Shown in pieces: positions 27,629 through 40,956 of a stretch of DNA of 64,000 nucleotides; position 1 is the stretch's first letter; each line of letters starts with the position of its first letter. Below the pieces are notes generated by a model. The model was not told where the DNA came from, did no database searches, and worked only from the letters and a program-made list of their open reading frames with translations. The DNA is from an uncultured Alsobacter sp. (GTDB taxonomy: Bacteria > Pseudomonadota > Alphaproteobacteria > Rhizobiales > Beijerinckiaceae), in contig NZ_CAMFHB010000026.1 of the NCBI RefSeq assembly GCF_945952055.1, positions 24,702 through 88,701 on the forward strand, read 5' to 3'. The position numbers and the translations under genes are program-made.

Positions 27629-28552
27629 ATGGCCAAGCACGTGGCGGTTCTCATGGGCGGGCTCTCGGCCGAGCGCGAGGTCTCCCTGCGCTCGGGTGCC
27701 GCCTGCGCGAACGCCCTGGAAACCGAGGGTTTCAGGGTCACGCGCATCGACGTGGGGCGGGATCTGGCCCAGGTGCTGGGCGAGGTCGGGCCCGACGTGG
27801 CGTTCAACGCGCTCCACGGACGCTGGGGCGAGGATGGCGTCGTGCAGGGAATTCTCGAGCTGTTGCAAATTCCCTACACTCACTCCGGCGTGCTGGCCTC
27901 CGCGCTCGCGATGCACAAGGAGAGGGCCAAGGCCGTGATGGCCGCCGCGGGCGTTTTTGTGCCCGAAGGCGTGGTGGTTCACCGGCTCGAAGCGTCAAAA
28001 CGGCACATTCTGCCGCCGCCCTACGTCGTCAAACCCGTTAACGAAGGCTCGTCCGTGGGAGTCATCATCGTCCGCGAGGATCGGACCCATCCACCACAGG
28101 AACTCGGCCGCCCGGACTGGGCCTACGGCGACTGGATGCTGGTGGAAAAATACGTTGCAGGACGGGAACTTACCTGTGCCGTGATGGGCGACAGACCCCT
28201 CGGCGTGATCGACATTCGGCCCGCCACGGGGGTCTTTTACGACTATGACGCGAAGTACGCGAAGGGCGGATCCATTCACGTGCTGCCGGCAGAAATTAAA
28301 CCGAAAATTTACCATCAGGTTCAACAAATGGCGTTAACGGCGCATCAAGCACTCGGCTGCCGGGGCGTCAGTCGCGCAGACTTCCGATACGACGATCGGC
28401 CGGACGGTACCGGCCAACTCGTCTGTCTCGAGGTCAACACGCAGCCCGGCATGACCGAGACGTCTCTTGTGCCTGAACTCGCGGCCCATGCGGGCCTGAC
28501 ATTCGGTGAGCTGGTTCGATGGATGGTGGAGGACGCCTCCTGCGATCGATGA
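27629..28552 (+). CDS. ddl: D-alanine--D-alanine ligase
   Basis: A 307-residue ATP-grasp enzyme that joins two D-alanines for MurF. It has VLMGGLSAEREVSLRSG, the HGRWGEDG loop, the VVKPVNEGSSVGV nucleotide site and the C-terminal CLEVNTQPGMT motif. The ATG at 27629 has an AGAGGA ribosome site. Codon use is odd: from about 27850 to 28500 the gene uses AAA, ATT, CAA, TTA, AGA and TGT, which are rare in all neighbouring genes, while its first 220 bases look native. The stop overlaps ftsQ by four bases. Confidence 0.95.
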   Translation: MAKHVAVLMGGLSAEREVSLRSGAACANALETEGFRVTRIDVGRDLAQVLGEVGPDVAFNALHGRWGEDGVVQGILELLQIPYTHSGVLASALAMHKERAKAVMAAAGVFVPEGVVVHRLEASKRHILPPPYVVKPVNEGSSVGVIIVREDRTHPPQELGRPDWAYGDWMLVEKYVAGRELTCAVMGDRPLGVIDIRPATGVFYDYDAKYAKGGSIHVLPAEIKPKIYHQVQQMALTAHQALGCRGVSRADFRYDDRPDGTGQLVCLEVNTQPGMTETSLVPELAAHAGLTFGELVRWMVEDASCDR

Positions 28553-29499
28553 GTGGACTGACCGGTCCGCTCCCTGCTGCCCCGGCCATGGCCGGTGGCG
28601 GATTGCTCGCACCTGTCCAGGGCCGCCTGGCCTGGCCGGCGCTCATGCGCCGGCGCAATCGCCCGCCCGTGCGCGCGGTCGAGCGCGCCGGCTCGCGCCT
28701 GCCCCGGTTCCTGGGTCTCGGGCTCACCGCCATGCTGTTCGCGACGGTGGGCGCCTACGGCGTCGTGCGTGGCGGGCAGTACGAGGAATTCCTCGCGCTC
28801 AACGGCGATCCCCGTGACATCGCCGCCCGGGCGCTGGGCTTCGCCATCGGCGACGTCCAGATTTCCGGCGTCGTCGACATGAACCCGACGGAACTGCTGC
28901 AGGTGGCGGGCGTCGATCCGCGCGGATCGCTGCCGTTCTTCGATGCGGCGAAGGCGCGCGAGCGGATCCTGGCGATGCCGCTGGTGAAGGAAGCCACGGT
29001 CCGCAAGCTCTATCCCAACGCGCTGTCCGTCACGATCGTCGAGCGCGAGCCCTATGCGCTGTGGCAGAACCACGGCGACGTCTTCGTCGTGTCCTCTGAC
29101 GGGACGCCGATCGACCGCTTCGCCGACGCGCGTTTCGCCAAGCTGCCGATGGTGGTGGGCGAGGGGGCCAACAAGAAGGCCGCGGCCTTCGTGAAGCTCC
29201 TCGACGCGGCCCCGGAGCTGCGCGGCCGCGTCAGGGCCGGCATCCTCGTCGGCGAGCGGCGCTGGACCATCAAGTTCGACAACGGGATCGACGTGCGCCT
29301 GCCCGAGGAGCATCCGGGCAAGGCTTTCGCACGGCTCTCGGCTCTCGTTCGCGACCAGAAGATTCTGGACAGGGACATCCTGTCCATCGATTTGCGCTTG
29401 CCCGATCGCGTGGTGATGCGTCTCGGCGAGGAGGCCGCCACGGCCCGCGCCGAGGCGGTGAAGGCCAAGGCGAAGCTCACCAAGGGGGGAACCACGTGA
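28549..29499 (+). CDS. ftsQ: Cell division protein FtsQ
   Basis: A 316-residue bitopic protein. A basic, Arg/Pro-rich cytoplasmic region (about 1-55) leads to one membrane helix (about 55-78), a POTRA domain (IGDVQISGVVDMNPTELL onwards) and the FtsQ/DivIB domain with VVGEGANKKAA. It links FtsL/FtsB to the divisome. The start at 28549 overlaps the ddl stop (ATGA). An in-frame ATG at 28519 would add ten residues and is possible. It overlaps ftsA by four bases. Confidence 0.93.
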   Translation: MSGLTGPLPAAPAMAGGGLLAPVQGRLAWPALMRRRNRPPVRAVERAGSRLPRFLGLGLTAMLFATVGAYGVVRGGQYEEFLALNGDPRDIAARALGFAIGDVQISGVVDMNPTELLQVAGVDPRGSLPFFDAAKARERILAMPLVKEATVRKLYPNALSVTIVEREPYALWQNHGDVFVVSSDGTPIDRFADARFAKLPMVVGEGANKKAAAFVKLLDAAPELRGRVRAGILVGERRWTIKFDNGIDVRLPEEHPGKAFARLSALVRDQKILDRDILSIDLRLPDRVVMRLGEEAATARAEAVKAKAKLTKGGTT

Positions 29500-30821
29500 G
29501 CCGCCATGCTCCCAGTCTGACGCCACGCCTGAAGCCGCTCTCGCCGCGCAAGAGCACGGTGCTGTCCGTGCTCGACGTCGGCACCAGCAAGGTCGTCTGC
29601 CTCGTGGCACGCCTCGATCCGGTGGTGGAGAGCGACCTGCTGCGCGGCCGCACGCACCGGGCGCGGATCATCGGCATCGGGCATCAGCGCGCCCGTGGCC
29701 TCAAGGGCGGCGCCATCGTCGACCTCGAAGCCGCCGAGCAGTCCATCCGGCTCGCCGTGGACGCGGCCGAGCGCATGGCGAAGGTCGAGATCCAGGCGGC
29801 GATCCTGAACATGACCGGCGGCCGCCTGGGCTCGGAAAGCTACCATGCCGAGGTCGCCCTGCGCGGCAACGGCGTGACCGACGGCGACATCCACCGGGTG
29901 CTCGAGGCGGCCAGCACGACGGGCGCCCGTCCGGGCCGCACGGTGCTGCACTCGCTGCCCACGGGCTTCGGCCTCGACGCCATGAAGGGCATCCACGATC
30001 CGCACGGCATGGTGGGCGAGCGGCTCGGCGTCGACATGCACATCGTGTCGACCGACCAGAACGCCGTGCGCAACCTGATGCTGGCGGTCGAGCGCTGCCA
30101 CCTCGACGTCGAGGCCGTGGTGGCCACGCCCTATGCCGCGGGCCTCGCCGCGCTGGTGGAGGACGAGGCCGAGATGGGGGCCGTGGTCGTCGATCTCGGC
30201 GGCGGCACGACCGGGCTCGGCGTCTTTGCCGGCGGTACGATCGTCCACACCGACGCCTTCGCTGTCGGCGGCAACCACGTCACCATGGACATCGCGCGCG
30301 GCCTGCAGACCAGCGTCGCCCATGCCGAGCGCCTGAAGACGCTCTACGGATCCACGATCGCCACCGCGTCCGACGATCGCGAGACGATCGCCGTCGCCTC
30401 CGTCGACGACGAGGAGCGCGACGCGGTCAACCACGTTCCCAAGTCCCACCTGGTGCGCATCATGAAGCCCCGGATCGAAGAGATCCTGGAACTCGTGCGC
30501 GACAGGCTGAAGGCGGCGGGCTTCTCGGCCGAGGCCGGGCGGCGCGTCGTCCTGACGGGTGGCGGGGCGCAGCTCACGGGTTTGCCGGAGCTCGCCCGCA
30601 CCATCCTGTCGAAGCAAGTGCGCATCGGCCGCCCACTGGGAGTCCAGGGCCTTCCGGAAGCTGCGAAGGGTCCCGCCTTCGCCGCGCCGGTCGGCCTCCT
30701 GGTCTACCCGCAGGTGGCCGGCCTGGAGCACTTCGTGCCGCGGCCGTCGGGGGCATTCCTCGGCACCGGGACCGACGGGTACCTGTCGCGTATGGGGCGG
30801 TGGATCAAGGACAGTTTCTGA
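29496..30821 (+). CDS. ftsA: Cell division protein FtsA
   Basis: A 441-residue actin-fold ATPase that tethers FtsZ to the membrane. Seen are the phosphate-1 loop [13 protein letters not shown], the FtsA-specific 1C domain, the phosphate-2 region [28 protein letters not shown], and a C-terminal amphipathic helix (MGRWIKDSF). Translation starts at GTG 29496 overlapping the ftsQ stop, preceded by a GGGGGGA ribosome site. Confidence 0.95.
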   Translation: MSRHAPSLTPRLKPLSPRKSTVLSVLDVGTSKVVCLVARLDPVVESDLLRGRTHRARIIGIGHQRARGLKGGAIVDLEAAEQSIRLAVDAAERMAKVEIQAAILNMTGGRLGSESYHAEVALRGNGVTDGDIHRVLEAASTTGARPGRTVLHSLPTGFGLDAMKGIHDPHGMVGERLGVDMHIVSTDQNAVRNLMLAVERCHLDVEAVVATPYAAGLAALVEDEAEMGAVVVDLGGGTTGLGVFAGGTIVHTDAFAVGGNHVTMDIARGLQTSVAHAERLKTLYGSTIATASDDRETIAVASVDDEERDAVNHVPKSHLVRIMKPRIEEILELVRDRLKAAGFSAEAGRRVVLTGGGAQLTGLPELARTILSKQVRIGRPLGVQGLPEAAKGPAFAAPVGLLVYPQVAGLEHFVPRPSGAFLGTGTDGYLSRMGRWIKDSF

Positions 30822-30903
30822 AAAGGACGACCGACGGTGCGGCGGCATCCGTCGGAGGGACAAAAAGCGGCACTGCCGGGTGCCACATGGAGAGGCCAAG
30901 CAC

Positions 30904-32706
30904 ATGACCATCAATCTGCACGTTCCGGACATCCGGGAACTGAAGCCCAGGATCACCGTCTTCGGTGTCGGCGGCGCGGGCGGCAATGCCGTCAACAACA
31001 TGATCGAGCTCGGCCTGCAGGGCTGCGAGTTCGTCGTGGGGAACACGGACGCCCAGGCGCTGACCTCGTCCAAGGCCGACCGCATCATCCAGATGGGCGT
31101 GCAGGTCACCGAGGGCCTCGGTGCCGGTTCGCAGCCCGAGGTGGGGCGTGCCGCGGCCGAAGAGGTGATCGACGAGATCCGTGACCAGCTGGCGGGCGCA
31201 CACATGGTGTTCGTGACGGCCGGCATGGGCGGCGGCACGGGCACGGGCTCTGCCCCGGTCGTGGCGCGGGCCGCGCGCGACATGGGCATCCTGACCGTCG
31301 GCGTCGTGACCAAGCCGTTCCAGTTCGAGGGCGCACGCCGCATGAAGCTCGCCGAGGCGGGCATCTCGGAGTTGCAGAAGGCCGTCGACACACTCATCGT
31401 CATCCCGAACCAGAACCTGTTCCGGGTGGCCAACGAGCAGACCACCTTCGCCGACGCCTTCTCCATGGCAGACCGGGTGCTCTACTCGGGCGTCGCCTGC
31501 ATCACCGACCTGATGGTCAAGGAAGGCCTCATCAACCTCGACTTCGCCGACGTCCGCGCCGTCATGCGCGAGATGGGCAAGGCGATGATGGGCACGGGCG
31601 AGGCCACGGGCGAGAAGCGCGCGCTGCGCGCGGCCGAGGCGGCGATCGCCAACCCGCTGCTCGACGACGTCTGCATGAAGGGCGCCCGCGGCCTGCTGAT
31701 CTCGATCACCGGCGGCAGCGACCTGACGCTGTACGAAGTCGACGAGGCCGCCACCCGCATCCGCGAGGAGGTCGACCAGGAAGCCAACGTGATCTTCGGC
31801 GCCACGCGCGACGACTCGCTGGAAGGCATCGTGCGCGTGTCGGTGGTGGCCACCGGCATCGACCAGGAGATCGGCCGCGATTCGGGCCCTAAGATCGAGC
31901 CCCGCATCGCTGAGGTGGCCGAGCGCCTCCGCAACGAGGCCCGGGCTCGCCAGGAATCCATGTCGCTTCGCCCGCAGGCCCAGGCCGTGCCGCGCATCGA
32001 GACCGAGGCCCCCGCGCCGATGGCCTATGCCCAGCCCGAGCCGCAGCCGGTCCAGCATCAGCCCGTCATGCAGCAGCCCGTGATGCAGCAGGCCGCGCCC
32101 GTCATGCACCATGACGTCGCGATCCGCCCGCAGGCGCCCCGCGCTGCCTATGCCGAGGCCGTGATGCACGCCCCGCAGCAGGTCCAGCCCGAGCCGCAGC
32201 CTCAGCCGGCGGTGTTCATCCCGCCGCGCGCCGAGGAGGTGGTGCGTCCGCCGCGCATGCCGCGCGTCGACGAACTGCCGCCGCAGGCCCAGCGCCTCGT
32301 CGAGCAGCAGCGGGTGCAGCAGCCGGCCCCGGTCGCTCCCCAGCCCGAGAAGAAGCGGGTGACGCTGATGGATCGCCTCGCCAATGCCGGCCTGATCCGC
32401 CGCAACGAGGAAGCCGCCCAGGCGCCCGCGCCGCAGCAGCGCCAGCCCTCGATGGCCCCGGCCTACCAGCCCCAGCAGGCGCCGGCGGGCTACCAGCCGC
32501 AGCAGGCTGCGCCGTCCTATCCGCCGCAGCAGCAGGCTCCGACCGCCATCCACCAGGACTACGGCAAGCAGCGGCCGCAGCCCCCGATGGCCCGTCCGGT
32601 CGCTCCCGCGCCCGGCCTGGACGTCCACGGCCGCCCCGCTCCGCAGCAGCGGATGGAGGATGACCACCTCGAGATTCCGGCTTTTCTTCGCCGGCAGTCG
32701 AACTGA
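30904..32706 (+). CDS. ftsZ: Cell division protein FtsZ, long-linker form
   Basis: A 600-residue tubulin-like GTPase that builds the division ring. The GTP-binding tubulin signature GGGTGTG is at 109-115; the T7 loop (NLDFADVR) follows. The globular core ends near residue 320, followed by a linker of about 265 residues very rich in Gln, Pro and Ala, then the conserved C-terminal peptide ([10 protein letters not shown]) that binds FtsA and other partners. The long linker is usual for Hyphomicrobiales FtsZ1. A hairpin terminator follows its stop. Confidence 0.97.
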   Translation: MTINLHVPDIRELKPRITVFGVGGAGGNAVNNMIELGLQGCEFVVGNTDAQALTSSKADRIIQMGVQVTEGLGAGSQPEVGRAAAEEVIDEIRDQLAGAHMVFVTAGMGGGTGTGSAPVVARAARDMGILTVGVVTKPFQFEGARRMKLAEAGISELQKAVDTLIVIPNQNLFRVANEQTTFADAFSMADRVLYSGVACITDLMVKEGLINLDFADVRAVMREMGKAMMGTGEATGEKRALRAAEAAIANPLLDDVCMKGARGLLISITGGSDLTLYEVDEAATRIREEVDQEANVIFGATRDDSLEGIVRVSVVATGIDQEIGRDSGPKIEPRIAEVAERLRNEARARQESMSLRPQAQAVPRIETEAPAPMAYAQPEPQPVQHQPVMQQPVMQQAAPVMHHDVAIRPQAPRAAYAEAVMHAPQQVQPEPQPQPAVFIPPRAEEVVRPPRMPRVDELPPQAQRLVEQQRVQQPAPVAPQPEKKRVTLMDRLANAGLIRRNEEAAQAPAPQQRQPSMAPAYQPQQAPAGYQPQQAAPSYPPQQQAPTAIHQDYGKQRPQPPMARPVAPAPGLDVHGRPAPQQRMEDDHLEIPAFLRRQSN

Positions 32707-32735
32707 CGGTGCCCGGCAGCACGGTCATGTTCGCG

Positions 32736-32771
32736 CGCCCGCCGCTTCCGGAGCGGCGGGCGTATCCTTCT
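32736..32771 (+). terminator. Terminator after ftsZ
   Basis: An 11-bp GC stem (32736-32746 with 32752-32762) with a 5-base loop, followed by TATCCTTCT. It lies 30 bases after ftsZ and probably ends the dcw transcript. Confidence 0.65.
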
Positions 32772-33012
32772 GAAATATAACGTCTTTTGTCAATTTTCGA
32801 ATGTGGATAATTCAAACGTAAAGAGTGTTACAAACGGTAAGAAACCGTGATTTGGCCGTTTTCGAAGGCACGGCTATTGTCCCGGCCAGCGAGACAAGGA
32901 CCATCGAGTCCAACAGAACCAACGTCTCGCAGGGGCGTGTTGAACAGAGCACGGACACCGGACACACCGGGGGCCATTGGCCAGCGGGGTTCGGCTGTTG
33001 TGTGGAAGTGGG
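32772..33012 (+). promoter_or_regulatory. AT-rich promoter region of lpxC
   Basis: The segment 32772-32870 is strikingly AT-rich for this genome and must hold the lpxC promoter, but no -35/-10 pair with good spacing can be chosen. An inverted repeat, ACGGT-AAGAA-ACCGT (32834-32848), could be an operator or a small leader hairpin. The rest is leader with a GAAGTGGG ribosome site for lpxC. Confidence 0.4.
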
Positions 33013-33960
33013 ATGATGGCTGGTCACAGGCAGCTTACACTGCGCGATAGCGTGGCTTTGTCCGGTGTGGGTGTTCATTCGGGTACTCCCGTCAAGGTTG
33101 TGCTCCACCCGGCGGACGTCGATACCGGCATTACCTTCCTTCGGACCGGTCTGCACGGACGCCCCGATCGCCTCGTCGAGGCGCGTCATGACGGGGTGAG
33201 CGCGACCGAGCTCTGCACCATCATCGGCGACCCGGCGAACGGCTCGGTCGCGACCATCGAACACCTTCTCTCCGCGCTGCGCGGTCTCGGCATCGACAAC
33301 GTTCTCGTCGAGATCGACGGGCCGGAAGTGCCGATCATGGACGGCAGCGCCGCTCCCTTCGTCGCGGCCATCGACAGCGTGGGCGTCGTCCGCCAGTCCG
33401 CCGACCGCCGTTACATCAAGGTGCTGAAGACCATCCGGATCGAGCAGGGCAAGGGCTTCGCCGAGCTTCGGCCTTTCGCCCGCGGCTTCCGCCTCGAGGT
33501 CGAGATCGATTTCGACACGCCTGTGATCGGCCGCCAGAAACGGACGATGGACCTCGACCCGTCCGTGTTCCGCAAGGAAGTCTCCCGCGCCCGGACCTTC
33601 GGTTTCATGCGCGATGTCGAGCGTCTCTGGAAGGCCGGCTTCGCGCTCGGTGCCTCCCTCGACAACACGGTCGCCCTCGGCGACGACGGCGTGATCAACG
33701 CCGAAGGCCTGCGCTACGCCGATGAGTTCGTCCGCCACAAGACGCTGGACGCGATCGGTGACCTGGCGCTGTCGGGTCCCCCCCTCCTTGCCCATTACCG
33801 GTCCTATTGCGGCGGCCACCGCATGAACGTGGCGGTGCTGCAGGCGCTGTTCGTCGACCGTTCGGCCTATGCGATCGTCGAGGCCCCGCGGCGCGAGCCG
33901 GTGGCCGGGGACGTCGCCGGCCTGTCGCCCGCCATGGCCTATGGGCCGGACCTGACCTGA
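33013..33960 (+). CDS. lpxC: UDP-3-O-acyl-GlcNAc deacetylase
   Basis: A 315-residue zinc enzyme that carries out the committed step of lipid A synthesis. It has the opening RQLTLRDSVALSGVGVHSG (family-typical), the zinc-ligand histidine H84 in ATIEHLLSAL, the EIDGPEVPIMDGSAAPF segment and the HKTLDAIGDL motif with the second zinc histidine and aspartate and the loop that follows. Two adjacent ATG codons (33013 and 33016) are equally good starts. Own promoter upstream; bamD follows after 122 bases. Confidence 0.95.
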   Translation: MMAGHRQLTLRDSVALSGVGVHSGTPVKVVLHPADVDTGITFLRTGLHGRPDRLVEARHDGVSATELCTIIGDPANGSVATIEHLLSALRGLGIDNVLVEIDGPEVPIMDGSAAPFVAAIDSVGVVRQSADRRYIKVLKTIRIEQGKGFAELRPFARGFRLEVEIDFDTPVIGRQKRTMDLDPSVFRKEVSRARTFGFMRDVERLWKAGFALGASLDNTVALGDDGVINAEGLRYADEFVRHKTLDAIGDLALSGPPLLAHYRSYCGGHRMNVAVLQALFVDRSAYAIVEAPRREPVAGDVAGLSPAMAYGPDLT

Positions 33961-34082
33961 TCGACCTCGCCGCGCGGCTTCCGGCCCTTGCGGCTGGAAC
34001 TGACGACGCGCATGCGTTACACAGTGCGCCGGGTCGCCCTGCGCGGTCCGGGACCGCTGCTTCGAAGGGGGCCACCCACCTC

Positions 34083-34946
34083 ATGCGTTTCGTTCTCAGC
34101 CAGACACTGCGCGTTGCTGCCGCCCTGGCGGTCGCGGCTCCCATCGCCGCTTGCGACACGATTTCGAACCTGAATCCGTTCGACAAGCAGGAAACCTACA
34201 AGCCTGAGATCGTCCCGCAGGTTCCGGCCGAGCAGCTCTACAACGAGGGGCTCGCCTACCTGCAGCGCAACGACTTCGAATCGGCGTCCAAGCGCTTCGC
34301 CAGCCTGGACCGGCAGTACCCCTATTCGACCTGGGCCAAGAAGGCGCTGATTCTCCAGGTCTACTCGAACTACACCGGTCGCCAGTACGACGACGCCATC
34401 GCCAACGGAAAGCGCTTCCTGGCGCTGAACCCGGCCTCGCCGGACGCGGCCTATGCGGCCTACATGGTCGCGATGTCCTACTACAATCAGATCCCCGACG
34501 TGTCGCGCGACCAGGAGCGCAGCGAGAAGGCTGCCGCCGCGCTGCAGGAGGTCGTCCAGCGCTGGCCGAACTCGGAATACGCGCCCGACGCCAAGTTCAA
34601 GCTGAACGTCGTGAAGGACCAGCTGGCCGGCAAGGAGATGACCATCGGTCGCTTCTACCTGACCAAGCGCAACTACACCGCCGCGATCAACCGCTTCCGC
34701 AACGTCGTCAGCCTGTACCAGACGACGAACCAGATCGAGGAAGCCCTCGCTCGCCTCGCGGAATGCTACCTGGCGCTGGGAATCGTCAACGAGGCGCAGA
34801 CCGCCGGCGCCGTCCTGGGGCACAACTTCCCGGACAGTCAGTGGTACAAGGACACCTACTCGCTGCTGCAGAGCAAGGGCCTGGAGCCGCGCGAGGATTC
34901 GGGGTCCTGGATCAGCAAGGCGTTCAAGAGCATCGGGCTGGGCTGA
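34083..34946 (+). CDS. bamD: Outer-membrane assembly lipoprotein BamD
   Basis: A 287-residue lipoprotein with a signal peptide and lipobox (IAAC, lipidated cysteine C24), followed by five TPR-like repeats from about residue 48 to 265 (for example AEQLYNEGLAYLQRNDFESA and the LNPASPDAAYAAYMVAMSYY region, quoted in part). It is part of the BAM complex that folds outer-membrane beta-barrels. The lpxC-bamD-recN-ligA order is typical for this bacterial group. The start was set at the ATG opening the signal peptide. Confidence 0.93.
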   Translation: MRFVLSQTLRVAAALAVAAPIAACDTISNLNPFDKQETYKPEIVPQVPAEQLYNEGLAYLQRNDFESASKRFASLDRQYPYSTWAKKALILQVYSNYTGRQYDDAIANGKRFLALNPASPDAAYAAYMVAMSYYNQIPDVSRDQERSEKAAAALQEVVQRWPNSEYAPDAKFKLNVVKDQLAGKEMTIGRFYLTKRNYTAAINRFRNVVSLYQTTNQIEEALARLAECYLALGIVNEAQTAGAVLGHNFPDSQWYKDTYSLLQSKGLEPREDSGSWISKAFKSIGLG

Positions 34947-34986
34947 GCCCCGCCGCCTCGGCGCGCATCGACCTGCGGAAATCGTG

Positions 34987-35036
34987 GACGGCCGCACCCG
35001 GTGCGGCCGTCGGGCGTTTCGGCCGGTTGCTTTTTT
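34987..35036 (+). terminator. Possible terminator after bamD
   Basis: A perfect 11-bp stem (34987-34997 with 35001-35011), then a second small GC hairpin and a run of six T at 35031-35036. The T run is about 20 bases from the main stem, so termination efficiency is uncertain. Confidence 0.5.
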
Positions 35037-35061
35037 CCCTCCCTGTCGCGACATAGACGCC

Positions 35062-38864
<3,803 letters not shown>

Positions 38865-38955
38865 GCGCCCGCACCGCAGCAGGGACCGGCGGCAAGCGAT
38901 CTCGTCCCGTCACTTTTGTGCAAGACCCTCTCAGCCGGTGCGTTATCCTGCGACC

Positions 38956-39819
38956 ATGGACGTCACGTCGCAACGCAGCACCCTGGATGACCGTCCCCTC
39001 GGCAAGGCCGAGCGGGCGCGCTTCTTCGTGTCCGAGCGTCACGGCGGGCTCGAATGCCTGGAGGCGACGTTCCGCACCCACGTCTACGCGCCCCATGCGC
39101 ACGAGACCTTCGTGGTCGGGACCGTGGTGGCCGGGTGCGAGACATTCCTGTGCCGTGGCGCGCGCCACTATGTCGGTCCCGACGATCTTACCTTCGTCAA
39201 CCCGCTCGAGGTGCACGACGGCGAGCCGTTCGAGGATGGCTACAGCTACCGGATGAGCTATCCGACCGTGGATTTCGTCGCCGCCGCGGCCCGGGAGGTC
39301 GCCGGCGAGGCGTCGGCGCGGATGCCTTACTTCGCGCAGCCCTGCGTTCGTGATCCGGAAGGGGCGGCGCTCTTCGTCCAGGCCCATCGCCTGCTCGACC
39401 AGGGGGAGGATGCCCTGGCCGGCGACGAAGCGCTGCTCGGCGTCATGGCACTGCTCGTCGCTCGCCACGGCGGCGTGCGGCCCCGTTCGCTGGGGCAGGA
39501 GGCGGCTCCTGTGAAGCGCGCCCAGGCCCTGATCGACGATCGGTTCGCCGACGATCTTTCGCTCGATGATCTCGCCGCGGCCGCCGGCCTGCCGCGGCAT
39601 CTGCTGATCCGCGCCTTCCGGCGCGAGACCGGGGCGACGCCCCACTCCTACCTCGTCAACCGCCGGGTGCTGGAGGCGCGCAGCCTCCTGCGCTCGGGCG
39701 TTTCACCGGCCGAAGCGGCGCTCGCCGTCGGCTTCTTCGACCAGAGCCACCTGACCCGGGCCTTCAAGGCCCGCCACGGCGTGACGCCGGGCGCCTACAG
39801 GGCGGCCTTCCGGCACTGA
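38956..39819 (+). CDS. AraC-family regulator
   Basis: A 287-residue regulator: an N-terminal cupin-like ligand domain (about 15-150; PHAHETFVVGTV is the beta-barrel metal-like motif) and a C-terminal AraC HTH pair (about 190-285; LSLDDLAAAAGLPRHLLIRA and the FDQSHLTRAFKARHGVTPG segment, quoted in part). The ATG at 38956 is favoured; an in-frame GTG at 38938 is the alternative. It lies 12 bases ahead of the azlCD-like exporter genes and probably activates them in response to their substrate. This arrangement of AraC regulator plus AzlC/AzlD is common. Confidence 0.86.
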   Translation: MDVTSQRSTLDDRPLGKAERARFFVSERHGGLECLEATFRTHVYAPHAHETFVVGTVVAGCETFLCRGARHYVGPDDLTFVNPLEVHDGEPFEDGYSYRMSYPTVDFVAAAAREVAGEASARMPYFAQPCVRDPEGAALFVQAHRLLDQGEDALAGDEALLGVMALLVARHGGVRPRSLGQEAAPVKRAQALIDDRFADDLSLDDLAAAAGLPRHLLIRAFRRETGATPHSYLVNRRVLEARSLLRSGVSPAEAALAVGFFDQSHLTRAFKARHGVTPGAYRAAFRH

Positions 39820-39831
39820 GGTCCATCCATC

Positions 39832-40527
39832 ATGTCGTCCACCTGGCGCGAGGCCCGCGACGGTCTCAGCGACATCTCGCCGGCCCTCGTCGCCTGCGTT
39901 CCGATCGGGCTGCTCTACGGCGCGCTCTCGGCCGGCAAGGGCCTGTCGCTGGCCGAGACCGCCCTCATGTCGATGTCGGTCTTCGCAGGGGGCGCGCAGT
40001 TCGCGGCGGTGGAGATCTGGCGCACGCCGGCCCCGGTCGCGGTGCTCGCCTTTTCGACGCTCCTCATCAACCTGCGCCACGTCCTGATGAGCGCCTCGCT
40101 GGCGCCCAAGACCGGCGGCTGGGCGTCCTGGCAGCGCTTCCTCGGGTTCTACGTGCTCGCCGACGAGAACTGGGCCATGGCGGAACGGCGCGCCGCGCGG
40201 CAGCCGCTGACGCCCGCCTATTTCTTCGGCGCCATCGTTCCCTTCTACTGTGGCTGGGTGGTCTTCTCCGGGCTTGGCGCGGTCGCCGGGTCCTTCCTGG
40301 GCGATCCCAAGCGCATCGGCGCGGACTTCGCCTTCACGGCGCTGTTCATCGGCCTTGTGGCCGGCTTCTGGAAGGGCCGGTCGACCGCCATCACGGTCGT
40401 CGCCAGCGCGGTGGCCTCCGCGGGAGCCTACTGGCTGTTCGGACCGCCCTGGCACGTCGCCGCGGGCGCCGTCGCCGGCATCGCGGCCGCGGCCGTCACG
40501 TGGCGGCCCGAGGGTGAGCGCGCATGA
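39832..40527 (+). CDS. AzlC-family amino-acid exporter, large subunit
   Basis: A 231-residue inner-membrane protein with about seven hydrophobic segments and the AzlC signatures PIGLLYG, FAGGAQFAA and the NLRHVLM motif. With AzlD it forms an exporter of branched-chain amino acids or their analogues in other bacteria. It overlaps the small-subunit gene by four bases. The substrate in this organism is not known. Confidence 0.9.
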   Translation: MSSTWREARDGLSDISPALVACVPIGLLYGALSAGKGLSLAETALMSMSVFAGGAQFAAVEIWRTPAPVAVLAFSTLLINLRHVLMSASLAPKTGGWASWQRFLGFYVLADENWAMAERRAARQPLTPAYFFGAIVPFYCGWVVFSGLGAVAGSFLGDPKRIGADFAFTALFIGLVAGFWKGRSTAITVVASAVASAGAYWLFGPPWHVAAGAVAGIAAAAVTWRPEGERA

Positions 40528-40844
40528 CCGAGATGCTGTCCGTCCAGCCCGCGACGCTGGCCGCCATCGCGGCCATGGCCGCGGTCACCTATGCGACCCG
40601 CATCGCCGGCCTGTTCCTCGTCGGTCGGTTCAACCTGACCGGGCGGGCCAAGGCCGCCTTCGACGCGATCCCGGCGGCCGTGCTGGTGGCCGTCGTCGCA
40701 CCCGTGATGCTGGCCACCGGGCCGGCCGAGACGATCGCCGCGCTCATCACCGGCGCCGCCGCGGCCCGCCTGCCGCTGCTGGCCGTCGTCGCCGTGGGCG
40801 TCGTGAGCGTCGTGCTGCTGCGGGCCGTGCTGGGGTTGGGCTGA
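40524..40844 (+). CDS. AzlD-family amino-acid exporter, small subunit
   Basis: A 106-residue protein with four hydrophobic segments, containing the AVTYATRIAGLFL and FDAIPAAVL motifs of AzlD. It starts inside the azlC-like gene (ATGA overlap), pointing to coupled synthesis and a two-subunit transporter. A palindromic element follows its stop codon. Confidence 0.9.
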   Translation: MTEMLSVQPATLAAIAAMAAVTYATRIAGLFLVGRFNLTGRAKAAFDAIPAAVLVAVVAPVMLATGPAETIAALITGAAAARLPLLAVVAVGVVSVVLLRAVLGLG

Positions 40845-40854
40845 ACGAGCGAGC

Positions 40855-40922
40855 GGCGAATAGCGGGTAGGGAGTGGCGGACGGGAAGCGAAGCGCCGCC
40901 ATTCGCTAGTCTCTACTCGCCA
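40855..40922. repeat. Imperfect palindrome between convergent genes
   Basis: Two 26-base arms (40854-40879 region and 40898-40923 region) built of GCGAATAGC/GAGTAG-type words pair in about 19 of 26 positions, around a GC loop. It lies between the converging azlD-like and aminopeptidase genes and may serve as a two-way terminator. It may also be a copy of a dispersed genomic palindrome; no second copy was noticed in this window. Confidence 0.5.
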
Positions 40923-40956
40923 ACGGCTCCTCGCACAGGATACGAGCTCCCGGGCT

